This document shows positions 33,361-43,030 of a stretch of 64,000 nt of DNA, in pieces; position 1 is the stretch's first letter; each line of letters starts with the position of its first letter. The notes beneath the pieces are model-generated. The model was not told the origin of the DNA. It searched no databases and saw only the letters and a program-made list of their open reading frames with translations. The DNA lies in the NCBI GenBank assembly GCA_964389755.1, contig CAYMEW010000002.1, positions 62,001-126,000 of the forward strand, in the 5' to 3' direction. The DNA is from JBBSUQ01 sp964389755. GTDB lineage: Bacteria; Bacteroidota; Bacteroidia; Flavobacteriales_D; Crocinitomicaceae. The position numbers and the translations under genes were made by a program.

Positions 33361-33570
33361 TGCATAACCGGGAAAGCCGAACAAAGTCTTTTGAAAGTAA
33401 ACCAAACAGGACTGAAACCGAGCGCTCCGGGACGAACGATATCTAATTACCTGACCGGACAAATGACGCGGGATCAGAAGAGTTTTATCAAACCTTATAC
33501 ATCTCTCCTCAGAAGAATTATAATTAACTTCGTCAACAAATAAGTGGGCTGCCATTCGAATAACGAGTAG

Positions 33571-34269
33571 ATGAAAAGAGTACGGATAGACTGGAAAAAA
33601 TACACCTTTGAATTTCTGTCGATTTTCATAGCGGTTGTTTCAGCGTTCGCATTGAATAACTGGAATGACAACCGGAATAACCGCAACGCGGAAAGCAAAA
33701 TTCTTTCAGAGATAAACAACGGACTCGAAAAAGACATAGTCGACATTCGTTTAAACATCATGGGGCATAAAACCGGCGTGAAAGCAGCTACTTATTTTAG
33801 AGAACTGATCGCGAACAAACCCGTTTCAACGGATTCTGTAATGTTCCACTACTTTAATCTGACCAGGGATTTTGTTTCCATTCAAAATACTTCCGGGTAC
33901 GAAGCCTTAAAGTCAAGAGGGCTGGAACTGATTCAAAACGATTCGCTAAGAACAAAAATCATATCGCTGTATGAATACGATTACAATGCGTTAAGAAAGT
34001 TAGAAGAAGATTACTACGAGCTCCAGTTCCAGGAAAATTATTTTCAGGAAATAAATAGTTCAATTGCCGCAAACCTGCAGTTCAGCCCGGACAAACTGAT
34101 AACCGGGATTCACATTCCCCTGGAACTCGAAGAGAACAAAGAGAAGGTATTTTTAACGTATTTGTGGAAAATTCAGGCAAACCGGAATTTTATACTCCAG
34201 TTTTATGCCGAAGTTGAAAGCAAAGTTGAAAAGCTAAGAGCAGAAATTAAAAAGGAATTAAAACGGTAG
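33571..34269 (+). CDS. DUF6090-like membrane-anchored protein
   Basis: The 232-residue protein has one N-terminal span followed by an Asn/Trp-rich exit (FIAVVSAFALNNWNDNRNN), then a long helical soluble domain ending in a Lys-rich coiled coil. This start is typical of the DUF6090 family in Bacteroidota, whose function is unknown. Confidence 0.65.
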   Translation: MKRVRIDWKKYTFEFLSIFIAVVSAFALNNWNDNRNNRNAESKILSEINNGLEKDIVDIRLNIMGHKTGVKAATYFRELIANKPVSTDSVMFHYFNLTRDFVSIQNTSGYEALKSRGLELIQNDSLRTKIISLYEYDYNALRKLEEDYYELQFQENYFQEINSSIAANLQFSPDKLITGIHIPLELEENKEKVFLTYLWKIQANRNFILQFYAEVESKVEKLRAEIKKELKR

Positions 34270-34354
34270 CTAACACCAGGTAAGTACAACTCAAATTGCG
34301 CGCATTCCGGCGATCGTTTGCTTTTCCACATGCCAAATACTGCGGCAGGAATCG

Positions 34355-34362
34355 TAACTTTG
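34355..34362 (+). promoter_or_regulatory. -7 promoter element of the hybrid kinase gene
   Basis: TAACTTTG matches TANNTTTG and lies 23 bp before the ATG at 34385. No TTG is found at the usual distance upstream. Confidence 0.4.
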
Positions 34363-34384
34363 AACTTCAAATAACGATATTCGG

Positions 34385-36994
34385 ATGCCCCGTTTTCTAA
34401 AACTCCTTTTTTGTCGGCTTTTTATCCTGATTCCCTTCGTGTTGCCGCAGTTATCGGGGGCTCAGCACCTCGAAGATTCTCTCCGGGGACGCATACAGGC
34501 GAGTAACGGTTTAAAAAAAGCCGAACTTTGCATGGAGCTGGCGAATCATTTCCTGGATCGCGAACCGGATTCCAGCATTTACTACGGGCAGGTGGCGAGG
34601 TCCATTGGCGAACGCATCGAAAATAAAGCGCTTGTGATCCGGTCGTATTCCGTGGAGGGAGACGCATACCAAAAAAAGAGTGATCTCGGGAAATCCATTT
34701 CCGTGTATCTGACTGGCCTGGAGATCGCTGAAAAAACGGGTGAAAGATCCCTGGAAGGTACGATCTGTAATGGAATCGGGGTCAGCTATTTCTATTTGAA
34801 TGACCTGGACAAAGCCGAAAATTATTTCATGCGTGCCGCCGCGGCCAAGGCAGAAGCCGGTGATTATAAGTATTATTCGTTCATCGCGGCAAACCTGGCG
34901 TCGCTTCAGATTGCGCGACAATCGTTCGACAAAGCCATTTTTACGCTTCAGAATGCCGCGCGGGAGCTCGAGCAAAAGAACCAGTACCGGTATCTTCCGT
35001 CGATATACAATTCCCTGGGTGCGGCATACCAGAGTACAGGCTCTGATTCCTGCGTATACTATTATCAAAAGAGTCTCGCGCTTTCTGAAAAACTGAATGA
35101 TCCGCTCAGCACTATGGTTTCACAGCAAAACCTGGGAGATTATTATTTCCTGAAAAAACAGTATCCCAAGGCGATTGCATACATGAAGGAAGCAATTAAG
35201 ACCAATAATCAGCGCCCCGAGGATAAGTTCAAACCCGATATGTTTGATCGCCTGAGTGCATTATACGATACGATCGGGGATTACCGGAACGCGTATTACT
35301 ATAAAAAGCTGGAAACAGAAGCTCGTCAACGCCTGCTTTCAGCGGATAAACAGAGGGCGATTGAAGAGTTGGAAATCCGTTATCAGACTGAAAAAAAGGA
35401 AAAAGAACTGCAACTTGGCAGACAGCAAATCGAAAAAGCTAAAAAGAGACAAATAATACTGTTATTCAGCGCCTTGACTATCTTCCTGGCAGCCGGGTTT
35501 ATAAGCTACCTGGTGTATTTGCGCCGAAAAAATATACGTGTCAGGGAGGAAGAGAAACTCCGGCTCTTTGAAAATATCGTGCATGATATACGCACTCCCC
35601 TGACACTTATCTCGGGCCCGGTTAAAATGATGAGGCAGGAATTGCCGTCCAATAAAAACCTGGATCTCCTGGAGCGAAATTCGGAAAAACTCATGCGCCT
35701 CGTCGATGAGTTGCTGGACGTCTCACAACTGGGAAAAGGCAATTTTAAGTTGCATTTTACGACCGGAAATCCCCGGGATATTCTGGAAAGAGTCGTTGAC
35801 GCTTTTTTACCGGAGGCGCGATCCAGGCACATATTCGTACGAACCAGCGATGAACCAGCACACGTTATTTGCACTTTTCCCGTCAATGCGCTGGAAAAAA
35901 TACTTTCCAACCTGGTTGGGAACGCGGTCAAATACTGTCCGGAAGGGGCGGAGATAGTTGTTAATTCCTCCGTAAATGATGGCCAACTTCAAATCGAGGT
36001 AAATGATAACGGGCCGGCGATTCCCGAAAAGGAAAGAAGCAGGATATTCGAACGTTTTTTTAGAGGAAGCAATGCTTCGGAGGTAGCAGGAACGGGTATC
36101 GGTCTGGCACTTGTAAAGGAACTGGCCTCACTGGCAGGTGGCTCGGTGACGCTGGAGAGCAGTTCGAAAGGAAACCGTTTTACGCTCATGCTCCCGGTCA
36201 TCTATCCTCAGAAAAGCGCCGCTACGGAAATGCAAAACGATCTTCCCTGCATGCTTGTTGCCGAAGACGATCCGGATACGGCGGACTTTACGATTTCGGT
36301 GCTTCGGGAAGACTTTCGGATCGTGCATGTAACGAATGGGGAACAGGCTCTTGAAAAAATCTCCGAAGAACTACCCGACATCGTACTTTCTGACGTCCGG
36401 ATGCCTCTTTTAGACGGTTTGGAGTTGCTACGCCGGATTCGATCTAATGAGCTAACGAACCACCTTCCGGTTGTGTTGTTTTCTGCGAAAAATTCAGAAG
36501 ATGACCGACTTCGGGCATTACAGCACGGCGCTGAGGCCTACATTGCCAAACCATTTTCACCGGAAGAACTCAGGCTGACCATTACAAACCTGTTGACCAC
36601 GGTTCAAAGAAACCGCGAGGCTTATAAGAACTCTGTGAATTCGGAACACACGTTTTCCGAGCGCGTGGAAAGCCAACATACCTACGTGAACAAAGTGATC
36701 ACCTGCATCATGAACCATATCGACAATGCGGAATATTCGGTGAACGAACTGGCTTCAGAACTCTCCGTAAGCAGGAGTCAACTGCACAGAAAACTCGTTG
36801 CACTCACCGGGTTCTCTACCACGGCATTTATCCGGATGATTCGCCTCGAAAAGGCAAAGGATCTGCTCAGTCGGGGCGAAAAAACAGTAACTGAAACGGC
36901 GTATGCCTGCGGGTTTAGCAGCCAGTCCTACTTTACGCGTTCTTTCACCGAATATTTCGGAAAAAGTCCGAGTCACTTTGTGAAAAACCCGTAA
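34385..36994 (+). CDS. hybrid two-component regulator: TPR sensor, histidine kinase, receiver, AraC DNA-binding domain
   Basis: The 869-residue single-chain two-component system starts with a signal peptide and then periplasmic TPR repeats (about residues 25-330) and a coiled linker. One span follows (IILLFSALTIFLAAGFISYL). HisKA has phosphorylatable His400 in ENIVHDIRTPLTLIS, and the ATPase domain has NLVGNAVKYCPEG and GTGIGLALVKE. The receiver has phospho-acceptor Asp670 in VLSDVRMPLLDG. A C-terminal AraC HTH pair (ELASELSVSRSQLHRKL, AYACGFSSQSYFTRSF) would bind DNA. The adjacent giant secreted protein gene, 97 bp downstream, is a possible target. Confidence 0.9.
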   Translation: MPRFLKLLFCRLFILIPFVLPQLSGAQHLEDSLRGRIQASNGLKKAELCMELANHFLDREPDSSIYYGQVARSIGERIENKALVIRSYSVEGDAYQKKSDLGKSISVYLTGLEIAEKTGERSLEGTICNGIGVSYFYLNDLDKAENYFMRAAAAKAEAGDYKYYSFIAANLASLQIARQSFDKAIFTLQNAARELEQKNQYRYLPSIYNSLGAAYQSTGSDSCVYYYQKSLALSEKLNDPLSTMVSQQNLGDYYFLKKQYPKAIAYMKEAIKTNNQRPEDKFKPDMFDRLSALYDTIGDYRNAYYYKKLETEARQRLLSADKQRAIEELEIRYQTEKKEKELQLGRQQIEKAKKRQIILLFSALTIFLAAGFISYLVYLRRKNIRVREEEKLRLFENIVHDIRTPLTLISGPVKMMRQELPSNKNLDLLERNSEKLMRLVDELLDVSQLGKGNFKLHFTTGNPRDILERVVDAFLPEARSRHIFVRTSDEPAHVICTFPVNALEKILSNLVGNAVKYCPEGAEIVVNSSVNDGQLQIEVNDNGPAIPEKERSRIFERFFRGSNASEVAGTGIGLALVKELASLAGGSVTLESSSKGNRFTLMLPVIYPQKSAATEMQNDLPCMLVAEDDPDTADFTISVLREDFRIVHVTNGEQALEKISEELPDIVLSDVRMPLLDGLELLRRIRSNELTNHLPVVLFSAKNSEDDRLRALQHGAEAYIAKPFSPEELRLTITNLLTTVQRNREAYKNSVNSEHTFSERVESQHTYVNKVITCIMNHIDNAEYSVNELASELSVSRSQLHRKLVALTGFSTTAFIRMIRLEKAKDLLSRGEKTVTETAYACGFSSQSYFTRSFTEYFGKSPSHFVKNP

Positions 36995-37063
36995 AAATGC
37001 ATTTTGCAACGATACTGAATGATCCTGCAACATACTTGCACAGCGCTGTGCCGATCGTGGCTT

Positions 37064-37071
37064 TAACTTTG
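37064..37071 (+). promoter_or_regulatory. -7 promoter element of the giant repeat protein gene
   Basis: TAACTTTG matches TANNTTTG, 20 bp before the ATG at 37092. The nearest TTG is 25 bp farther upstream, longer than usual, which could suit a regulated promoter. Confidence 0.4.
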
Positions 37072-37091
37072 TGTCGGTTTAATAATTCATT

Positions 37092-40000
37092 ATGACAAAA
37101 CTCCTTTTATTCTTTTTGGCAGCCACGGTGTATACATTCAGTTATGCAAATGATGAATGCGTTAATGCCATCACGCTCACTCCTGGTACGGTTTGTAATT
37201 ATACCACGGGAACTTTCAGTGGTGCGACTATAAGCACTGCCGCACCTATCTGTGCGCCGGGCTCACCGCAGGATGTCTGGTATAAATTTACGGCTACCGA
37301 TACGACGATGAGCATTGAACTTGCCGCCAAATCGGGTCTGGATCACGGCTTCGAGTTGATCCAGGGCGGCTGCGGAGGAACGGTACTTGCGTGCGTGAAC
37401 AGTTATGGAGCAAGCTACGCGGAATCTTTGTTTGATGACAATTTTATTCCCGGTCAGGTATATTACATCCGCGTATTCAAGGCCAGCGGATCTGCTTCGA
37501 CATCTAATTTCCAGCTTTGCGTAACGACTTATCCGCCACCTGCAAACGATCATTGTAGCAATGCAACCGTTATCACAACGAATACAAGTTGCAACTATGT
37601 GAATGGAACCTTCAGTGGTTCAATGATGAACACAACTGCCCCGACTTGCGGTTCGAGTTCACAGCAGGATGTCTGGTTTAAGTTTACCGCTACCGATACG
37701 ACGATGAGCATTGAACTTGCCGCCAAATCGGGTCTGGATCACGGCTTCGAGTTGATCCAGGGCGGTTGCGGCGGAACGGTACTTGCGTGTGTGAACAGTT
37801 ATGGAGCAAGCTACGCGGAATCTTTGTTTGATGACAACTTTGTTCCGGGCCAGGATTATTACATCCGCGTGTTCAAAGGCAACGGATTTCTGTCAACCTC
37901 TACGTTCCAGCTTTGCGTAACGACTTATCCGCCACCGGCGAACGATCATTGCGGCAATGCAACCGTTATCACACCGAACACAAGCTGTAATTATGTGAAC
38001 GGAACCTTCAGTGGTTCGATGATGAACACAACAGCTCCGACCTGTGGCTCGAGTTCACAGCAGGATGTCTGGTTTAAGTTTACCGCTACCGATACAACGA
38101 TGAGCATTGAGCTTGCTGCCAAATCAGGTCTGGATCATGGCTTTGAGTTGATCCAGGGCGGTTGCGGCGGAACGGTACTTGCGTGCGTGAACAGTTATGG
38201 AGCAAGCTACGCGGAATCATTGTTTGATGATAACTTTGTTCCGGGTCAGGTGTATTACATCCGCGTATTCAAAGGCAACGGATTTCTGTCGACGTCTACG
38301 TTCCAGCTTTGCGTGACGACTTATCCGCCACCGGCAAACGATCATTGTGGCAATGCAACCGTTATCACACCGAATACAAGTTGTAATTACGTCAACGGAA
38401 CTTTCAGTGGTTCGATGATGAACACGGCCGCACCGACCTGTGGCTCGAGTTCGCAACAGGATGTCTGGTTTAAGTTTACCGCTACCGATACGACGATGAG
38501 CATTGAACTTGCCGCCAAATCGGGTCTGGATCACGGCTTCGAGTTGATCCAGGGCGGTTGCGGCGGAACGGTACTTGCGTGTGTGAACAGTTATGGAGCA
38601 AGCTACGCGGAATCTTTGTTTGATGACAACTTTGTTCCGGGTCAGGTGTATTACATCCGCGTATTCAAAGGCAACGGATTTCTGTCGACGTCTACGTTCC
38701 AACTTTGCGTGACGACTTATCCGCCACCGGCGAATGATCATTGCGGCAATGCAACCGTTATCACACCGAATACAAGTTGTAATTACGTCAACGGAACCTT
38801 CAGTGGTTCGATGATGAACACAACGGCCCCGACTTGCGGTTCGAGTTCACAGCAGGATGTCTGGTTTAAGTTTACCGCTACCGATACGACGATGAGCATT
38901 GAACTTGCCGCCAAATCAGGTCTGGATCACGGCTTTGAGTTGATCCAGGGCGGCTGTGGAGGAACGGTACTTGCGTGCGTGAACAGCTATGGCGCAAGTT
39001 ACGCGGAATCTTTGTTTGACGACAACTTTGTTCCGGGCCAGGATTATTACATCCGCGTATTCAAAGGCAACGGATTTTTGTCGACGTCTACGTTCCAGCT
39101 TTGCGTAACGACTTATCCGCCACCGGCGAATGATCATTGCGGCAATGCAACCGTTATCACACCGAATACAAGTTGCAACTATGTGAACGGAACCTTCAGT
39201 GGTTCGATGATGAACACAACGGCTCCGACCTGTGGCTCAAGTTCGCAACAGGATGTCTGGTATCAGTTTACAGCCACTGCGGCGAATATGGGTGTTCAAC
39301 TCAGTGCGACTGCAGGCCTGGATCATGGCTTCGAGGTGCTCCAGGGCAGTTGCGGCGGAATGGTAGTTGCGTGTGTGAATAGCTATGGAGCGAGTTATAG
39401 TGAGTCAACTTCCCTGACATCGTTGGTTCCGGGCCAGGTTTATTACGTCCGCGTATTCAAGGGCAACGGATATCTTTCGACCTCCAATTTCGGGATTTGT
39501 CTTACAGGACCTCCGCCGGCTACCTGTACTCCTGCGGTTTCAATTTCCGCCTCGTCCGTTTCTTTTTGCCAGGGGACGAGTGTCACCTTCACTGCCAGTC
39601 CGACGAACGGAGGTAGCTCACCGGTCTATCAATGGCAGGTAAACGGTATAAATAACGGAACAAACAGCGCTACCTTTACGACCGCCGCACTTTCGAACGG
39701 AAACACAGTAACGTGTATCATGAGCAGTAATGCATCCTGCGCTTCTCCTGCGACGGCTGTCAGCAATACGATTACCGTGAATGTGACACCGGCCGTTTCG
39801 CCTTCCTTTACACAGATCCCCGCGATTTGTAACGGGGAAACCTTTACGCTGCCTTCGACTTCCACCAATGGAGTCAGCGGAACGTGGAGCCCGGCAGTGA
39901 ACAATACGTCTACAACCACGTACACGTTTATACCGTCTTCCGGGCAGTGTGCATCTGCAACCACAATGACCGTTGTTGTAAACCAGTCCCTCACACCGTT

Positions 40001-40820
40001 ATTTGATCCGGTTGCTGCCATTTGTAGCGGAGAAAACTTTACGCTGCCTTCTACTTCCACCAATGGGATCAGCGGAACGTGGAGCCCGGCAGTGAACAAT
40101 ACGTCTACAACCACTTACACGTTTACACCGTCTTCCGGGCAATGTGCTTCTTCGACCACGATGACAGTCACTGTAAACCAGTCCGTCACACCGTTATTTG
40201 ATCCGGTTGCTGCCATTTGTAGCGGAGAGACCTTTACGCTGCCTTCGACTTCCACCAATGGAATCAGCGGAACGTGGAGCCCGGCAGTGAACAATACGGC
40301 CACGACAACCTATACGTTTACACCGTCTTCCGGAACATGTGTGACCAGCGCCACGTTAATTGTGCCGGTGACCACCGTAAATACCGACCTAGCAGTTACC
40401 GGGAATACGATCACAGCCGAGGCTTTCGGAGCATCTTATCGCTGGATAGACTGTGCGGCCGACGAGGTCATTCCGGGCGCGGTCGGCCCGTCTTTTACTG
40501 CCTCACAAGATGGCCTGTATGCGGTGGAAATCACCCAGGATAACTGCATCGATACCTCCGATTGCATCCAGATAGTCGGTTTGGGAGTGGAGACGTTTTC
40601 ATTTTCCGTATGGAAACTTTGGCCAAACCCGGCAAGCGATCAGATTCGTATAGAAACTATGCATCCGGTTCTAATTAGCATCACGGACGTGGCGGGAAAA
40701 ATAGTTCTGGAGCGTCAACTGGCTAGCGGCATCAATACGATCGATGTGAACGTCGTACCGCCAGGCCTGTACCTGGTTCGTTCCGCAGGCGGAGCCTGCC
40801 TGCGTTTCGTGAAAAAATGA
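37092..40820 (+). CDS. giant secreted repeat protein with T9SS type A sorting domain
   Basis: The protein has 1242 residues: signal peptide (MTKLLLFFLAATVYTFSYA), then six tandem 132-residue beta-domains, each with paired Cys (NDHCGNATVI, SCNYVNGTFSG, GGCGGTVLACVNSYG, FQLCVTTYPPP). An Ig-like segment (PVYQWQVNGINNG) and three 65-residue units (AICSGETFTLPSTSTNG) follow. A type A CTD ends the protein (FSVWKLWPNPASDQIRI to LRFVKK). The repeats resemble the jelly-roll domains common in Bacteroidota adhesins, so a surface adhesin is likely. The nearly identical repeats imply recent copying or active homogenisation. Confidence 0.88.
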   Translation: MTKLLLFFLAATVYTFSYANDECVNAITLTPGTVCNYTTGTFSGATISTAAPICAPGSPQDVWYKFTATDTTMSIELAAKSGLDHGFELIQGGCGGTVLACVNSYGASYAESLFDDNFIPGQVYYIRVFKASGSASTSNFQLCVTTYPPPANDHCSNATVITTNTSCNYVNGTFSGSMMNTTAPTCGSSSQQDVWFKFTATDTTMSIELAAKSGLDHGFELIQGGCGGTVLACVNSYGASYAESLFDDNFVPGQDYYIRVFKGNGFLSTSTFQLCVTTYPPPANDHCGNATVITPNTSCNYVNGTFSGSMMNTTAPTCGSSSQQDVWFKFTATDTTMSIELAAKSGLDHGFELIQGGCGGTVLACVNSYGASYAESLFDDNFVPGQVYYIRVFKGNGFLSTSTFQLCVTTYPPPANDHCGNATVITPNTSCNYVNGTFSGSMMNTAAPTCGSSSQQDVWFKFTATDTTMSIELAAKSGLDHGFELIQGGCGGTVLACVNSYGASYAESLFDDNFVPGQVYYIRVFKGNGFLSTSTFQLCVTTYPPPANDHCGNATVITPNTSCNYVNGTFSGSMMNTTAPTCGSSSQQDVWFKFTATDTTMSIELAAKSGLDHGFELIQGGCGGTVLACVNSYGASYAESLFDDNFVPGQDYYIRVFKGNGFLSTSTFQLCVTTYPPPANDHCGNATVITPNTSCNYVNGTFSGSMMNTTAPTCGSSSQQDVWYQFTATAANMGVQLSATAGLDHGFEVLQGSCGGMVVACVNSYGASYSESTSLTSLVPGQVYYVRVFKGNGYLSTSNFGICLTGPPPATCTPAVSISASSVSFCQGTSVTFTASPTNGGSSPVYQWQVNGINNGTNSATFTTAALSNGNTVTCIMSSNASCASPATAVSNTITVNVTPAVSPSFTQIPAICNGETFTLPSTSTNGVSGTWSPAVNNTSTTTYTFIPSSGQCASATTMTVVVNQSLTPLFDPVAAICSGENFTLPSTSTNGISGTWSPAVNNTSTTTYTFTPSSGQCASSTTMTVTVNQSVTPLFDPVAAICSGETFTLPSTSTNGISGTWSPAVNNTATTTYTFTPSSGTCVTSATLIVPVTTVNTDLAVTGNTITAEAFGASYRWIDCAADEVIPGAVGPSFTASQDGLYAVEITQDNCIDTSDCIQIVGLGVETFSFSVWKLWPNPASDQIRIETMHPVLISITDVAGKIVLERQLASGINTIDVNVVPPGLYLVRSAGGACLRFVKK
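37149..39524 (+). repeat. six in-frame 396-bp tandem repeats
   Basis: Unit starts lie at 37149, 37545, 37941, 38337, 38733 and 39129, each exactly 396 bp apart (132 codons). The middle units differ by only a few bases, mostly synonymous. The first and last are more diverged, as expected if internal units arose by recent unequal exchange. Confidence 0.95.
39801..40385 (+). repeat. three in-frame 195-bp tandem repeats
   Basis: Units of 65 codons; the second and third begin at 39996 and 40191 with CCGTTATTTGATCCGGTTGC. The first is more diverged. Confidence 0.85.
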
Positions 40821-40924
40821 TTCAGGGGCAAGCGGGATAAACGTTGTGGACTTTAAGGTCTCTGATTGGAAACTTGTAATAGGTACAGCACTAGTATAAA
40901 GGCTGGAAAACCAGGGGAAACAGG

Positions 40925-40932
40925 TATATTTG
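40925..40932 (+). promoter_or_regulatory. -7 promoter element of the esterase-like gene
   Basis: TATATTTG matches TANNTTTG and has CTG, one base off TTG, exactly 19 bp upstream. It lies 28 bp before the ATG at 40961, supporting that start over the TTG at 40949. Confidence 0.5.
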
Positions 40933-40960
40933 TTAACCATCGGTTTATTTGAAAACAATT

Positions 40961-41770
40961 ATGAGAAAAATGATCGCGTGCCTGGTAGCGCTGATTTTAA
41001 CGACTGGCTGTAAAAGCCCGGGAATTGTTTACAATGACCCTATTCCCGAGTATAAAAGTTTAATGATTCGTTCCGCGTTTGTAAATGAGGATCGTGTTGT
41101 CAACATCTGGACACCACCGAATTACAACGAAACCACGGACAGTTTTCCCGTGCTTTATATGCCGGATGGCGGACTGAAGGAAGATTTTCCGCACATAGCA
41201 AACACCCTGGCAAAGTTGATTGAGGAAAATAAAATACCACCCTACATTTTGGTAGGGATTGAAAACACCGACAGACGAAGGGATTTATCCGGTCCTACTG
41301 ATGTTGAATCCGATCTGGCGGTGGTTCCGAATCCGGGCGGGTCAGCTAATTTCAGGAGTTTTATTAAGAATGAACTATTTGTTGAAATAAATAAGCGGTA
41401 TCGAACAAATGGAAAAAGAGCAATTATCGGAGAATCTGCCGCCGGAATATTTGTTATTGAAACGTTTTTACTGGACAATGAACTGTTTGATTATTACATC
41501 GCGATGGACCCGGCCTTGTGGTATAACGACCAGTATTTAGTTAAAAATTTTGAATCATTAGCGAAAGCAGATTATAATCAGGAAAAGCGCCTTTGGTTTG
41601 CCGGTTCAGGCGCAGCGGATATTTCGATACATACCAGGGCTCTGAGTAAAAAACTCGAAAAATTAAATTCAGGACTGGTCTGGAAGTATGAAGACGAACC
41701 CGGAGAGCAGCATAATACGATCTTTCGGGCCACCAAGGAAAAAGCGATGATCTGGACGTTAAGCGAATAG
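40961..41770 (+). CDS. esterase D/enterochelin-esterase-like alpha/beta hydrolase lipoprotein
   Basis: The 269-residue lipoprotein (MRKMIACLVALILTTGCKS) has the esterase fold: VNIWTPPNYNE, FPVLYMPDGG, the nucleophile elbow IIGESAAGIFVIE, and a late His in GEQHNTIF. Family members cleave carboxyl esters, for example siderophore or glutathione adducts; the substrate here is unknown. It should face the periplasm or cell surface through its lipid anchor. Confidence 0.82.
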   Translation: MRKMIACLVALILTTGCKSPGIVYNDPIPEYKSLMIRSAFVNEDRVVNIWTPPNYNETTDSFPVLYMPDGGLKEDFPHIANTLAKLIEENKIPPYILVGIENTDRRRDLSGPTDVESDLAVVPNPGGSANFRSFIKNELFVEINKRYRTNGKRAIIGESAAGIFVIETFLLDNELFDYYIAMDPALWYNDQYLVKNFESLAKADYNQEKRLWFAGSGAADISIHTRALSKKLEKLNSGLVWKYEDEPGEQHNTIFRATKEKAMIWTLSE

Positions 41771-41895
41771 TAGATGCATCACTTAACGAAGCAACTTATT
41801 TTTTTTGAGAAGTGAGTTTAACCGGGATTGCGCGCAGTGCATGAAGTCGCGGACGGACCACTCAAGGATTTCCAGGTGTAAGGAGATAGTTATAG

Positions 41896-42243
41896 TTCAT
41901 TCTTGCAATTAAAGCTCCAACTGTACTTTTCGAGCGGTTTCATGAAGAATGTAAAGATGAAATAAAAGCGCTAATGGTGATACTACTGAACTACTGTGTG
42001 CCGTGGATTAAGCTTAAAGAGCGCCAAAAACTAAACAACTGTTGCCCTGAAAATGTGGAGCAAAGGTTCCAATACGAATATAACTCACGTGAACGATTAA
42101 AATATGCGCGTTTGGAATTGATGAAGTATGGTTGGGGAAATTGCATGAATCAATTTGTATATCACCACGAAGACTACGCTCGAATTGAAGAAGAATTTCA
42201 AAAATTGTTCATCTCCGTAGAACGCGAAGATGAGGAAGATTGA
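41896..42243 (+). pseudogene. hypothetical protein, possibly 5'-truncated
   Basis: The annotated ATG start would be 41974, but the same frame is open and protein-like upstream to 41896 (APTVLFERFHEECKDEIKAL), where no ATG or GTG is found before a stop at 41893. Either a rare start is used or the gene has lost its 5' end. The rest is a charged helical sequence ending EREDEED, with no recognised family. Confidence 0.35.
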
Positions 42244-42382
42244 AATCGGTATGCGTCCACAATGGCACTTATAACAAGCGGTGGAAACCACAGGTCTGAC
42301 AGGGAAGCGTTAGCCGGACAGAATAGGAACGACCTGACATGTATTACCGAAAGTGAACTTTCTAACGCGATTTTAAAATGCT

Positions 42383-42862
42383 TCAGGGTTTTGGTTTATC
42401 ACCCTCAGGATAGTAGAAAATGGGATTAAGGTCCTGTTTTCGGATAATTGCCAACAGTTTGAAAACGGGGCGGAACAGGGCTTTTGGAGTCACATGAATT
42501 TTGATATTTGCGGTGCTTAAATCTTGCACCTTCTTACTCCGCACCTCCGACAAATTATCCAGTGGGTATTCAACACCGTCAATAATATAGGATTCAGCTT
42601 CAGTAACCCGAACCTCCAGGTAATCGGAAGAATCCGGTTTTTTCGGCAGATCAGTCAGATCACGCAGGTCAGGGAGCGTTATTTTGTACTCCACACAGGA
42701 CATCAGTTTCTTTTCGCATTCGGCACAATTATCCGAACATCCTGTAAGCATATATAGCGATAAGGCAATTAAACTGATTTTTTCACAATTAAATGCATAG
42801 CTGTATTTCTTTAAAACGAATGAAAATTGAATGATCCAGTTCTGAATTAAGTCAACAAACAT
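42383..42862 (-). CDS. lipoprotein with weak ExbD/TolR-like C-terminus
   Basis: The ORF has 159 residues. A lipobox (LSLYMLTGCSD) occurs about residue 42, so the true start is probably internal and not ATG. The mature part has a CAECEKKLMSC cluster and then YIIDGVEYPLDNLSEV and NIKIHVTPKALFRPVFKLL, which resembles the ExbD periplasmic fold. This match is by eye only. It stands alone. Confidence 0.5.
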   Translation of the reverse strand: MFVDLIQNWIIQFSFVLKKYSYAFNCEKISLIALSLYMLTGCSDNCAECEKKLMSCVEYKITLPDLRDLTDLPKKPDSSDYLEVRVTEAESYIIDGVEYPLDNLSEVRSKKVQDLSTANIKIHVTPKALFRPVFKLLAIIRKQDLNPIFYYPEGDKPKP

Positions 42863-42980
42863 GTCTCGTAAAAATCAAAAAATTTTGAAGATATCCGAAA
42901 GAATTACAACAAAAAACAGGTAAATAGCGAGCCTACGCTGTGATTTCAGGCCTGGTTGGAAGATCGCATTAGCATTAAAC

Positions 42981-43014
42981 AAAAAGCCCATCCGGGGAGC
43001 GGATGGGCTTTCTT
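42981..43014 (-). terminator. rho-independent terminator (works on both strands)
   Basis: A nine-bp stem AGCCCATCC / GGATGGGCT with a seven-base loop is flanked by A-runs and T-runs. It lies 17 bp beyond the stop of the 43031-45988 gene. Confidence 0.85.
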
Positions 43015-43030
43015 TAGTTTAAAGGATCTG

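Noticed and set aside
38217..39137. Minus-strand open frames across the repeat protein
   Set aside because: They repeat with the same 396-bp period and are antisense shadows of the real gene.
37149..39524. Regular direct repeats as a CRISPR array
   Set aside because: The unit is 396 bp, in frame, and entirely coding within one secreted protein; there are no short repeats with unique spacers.
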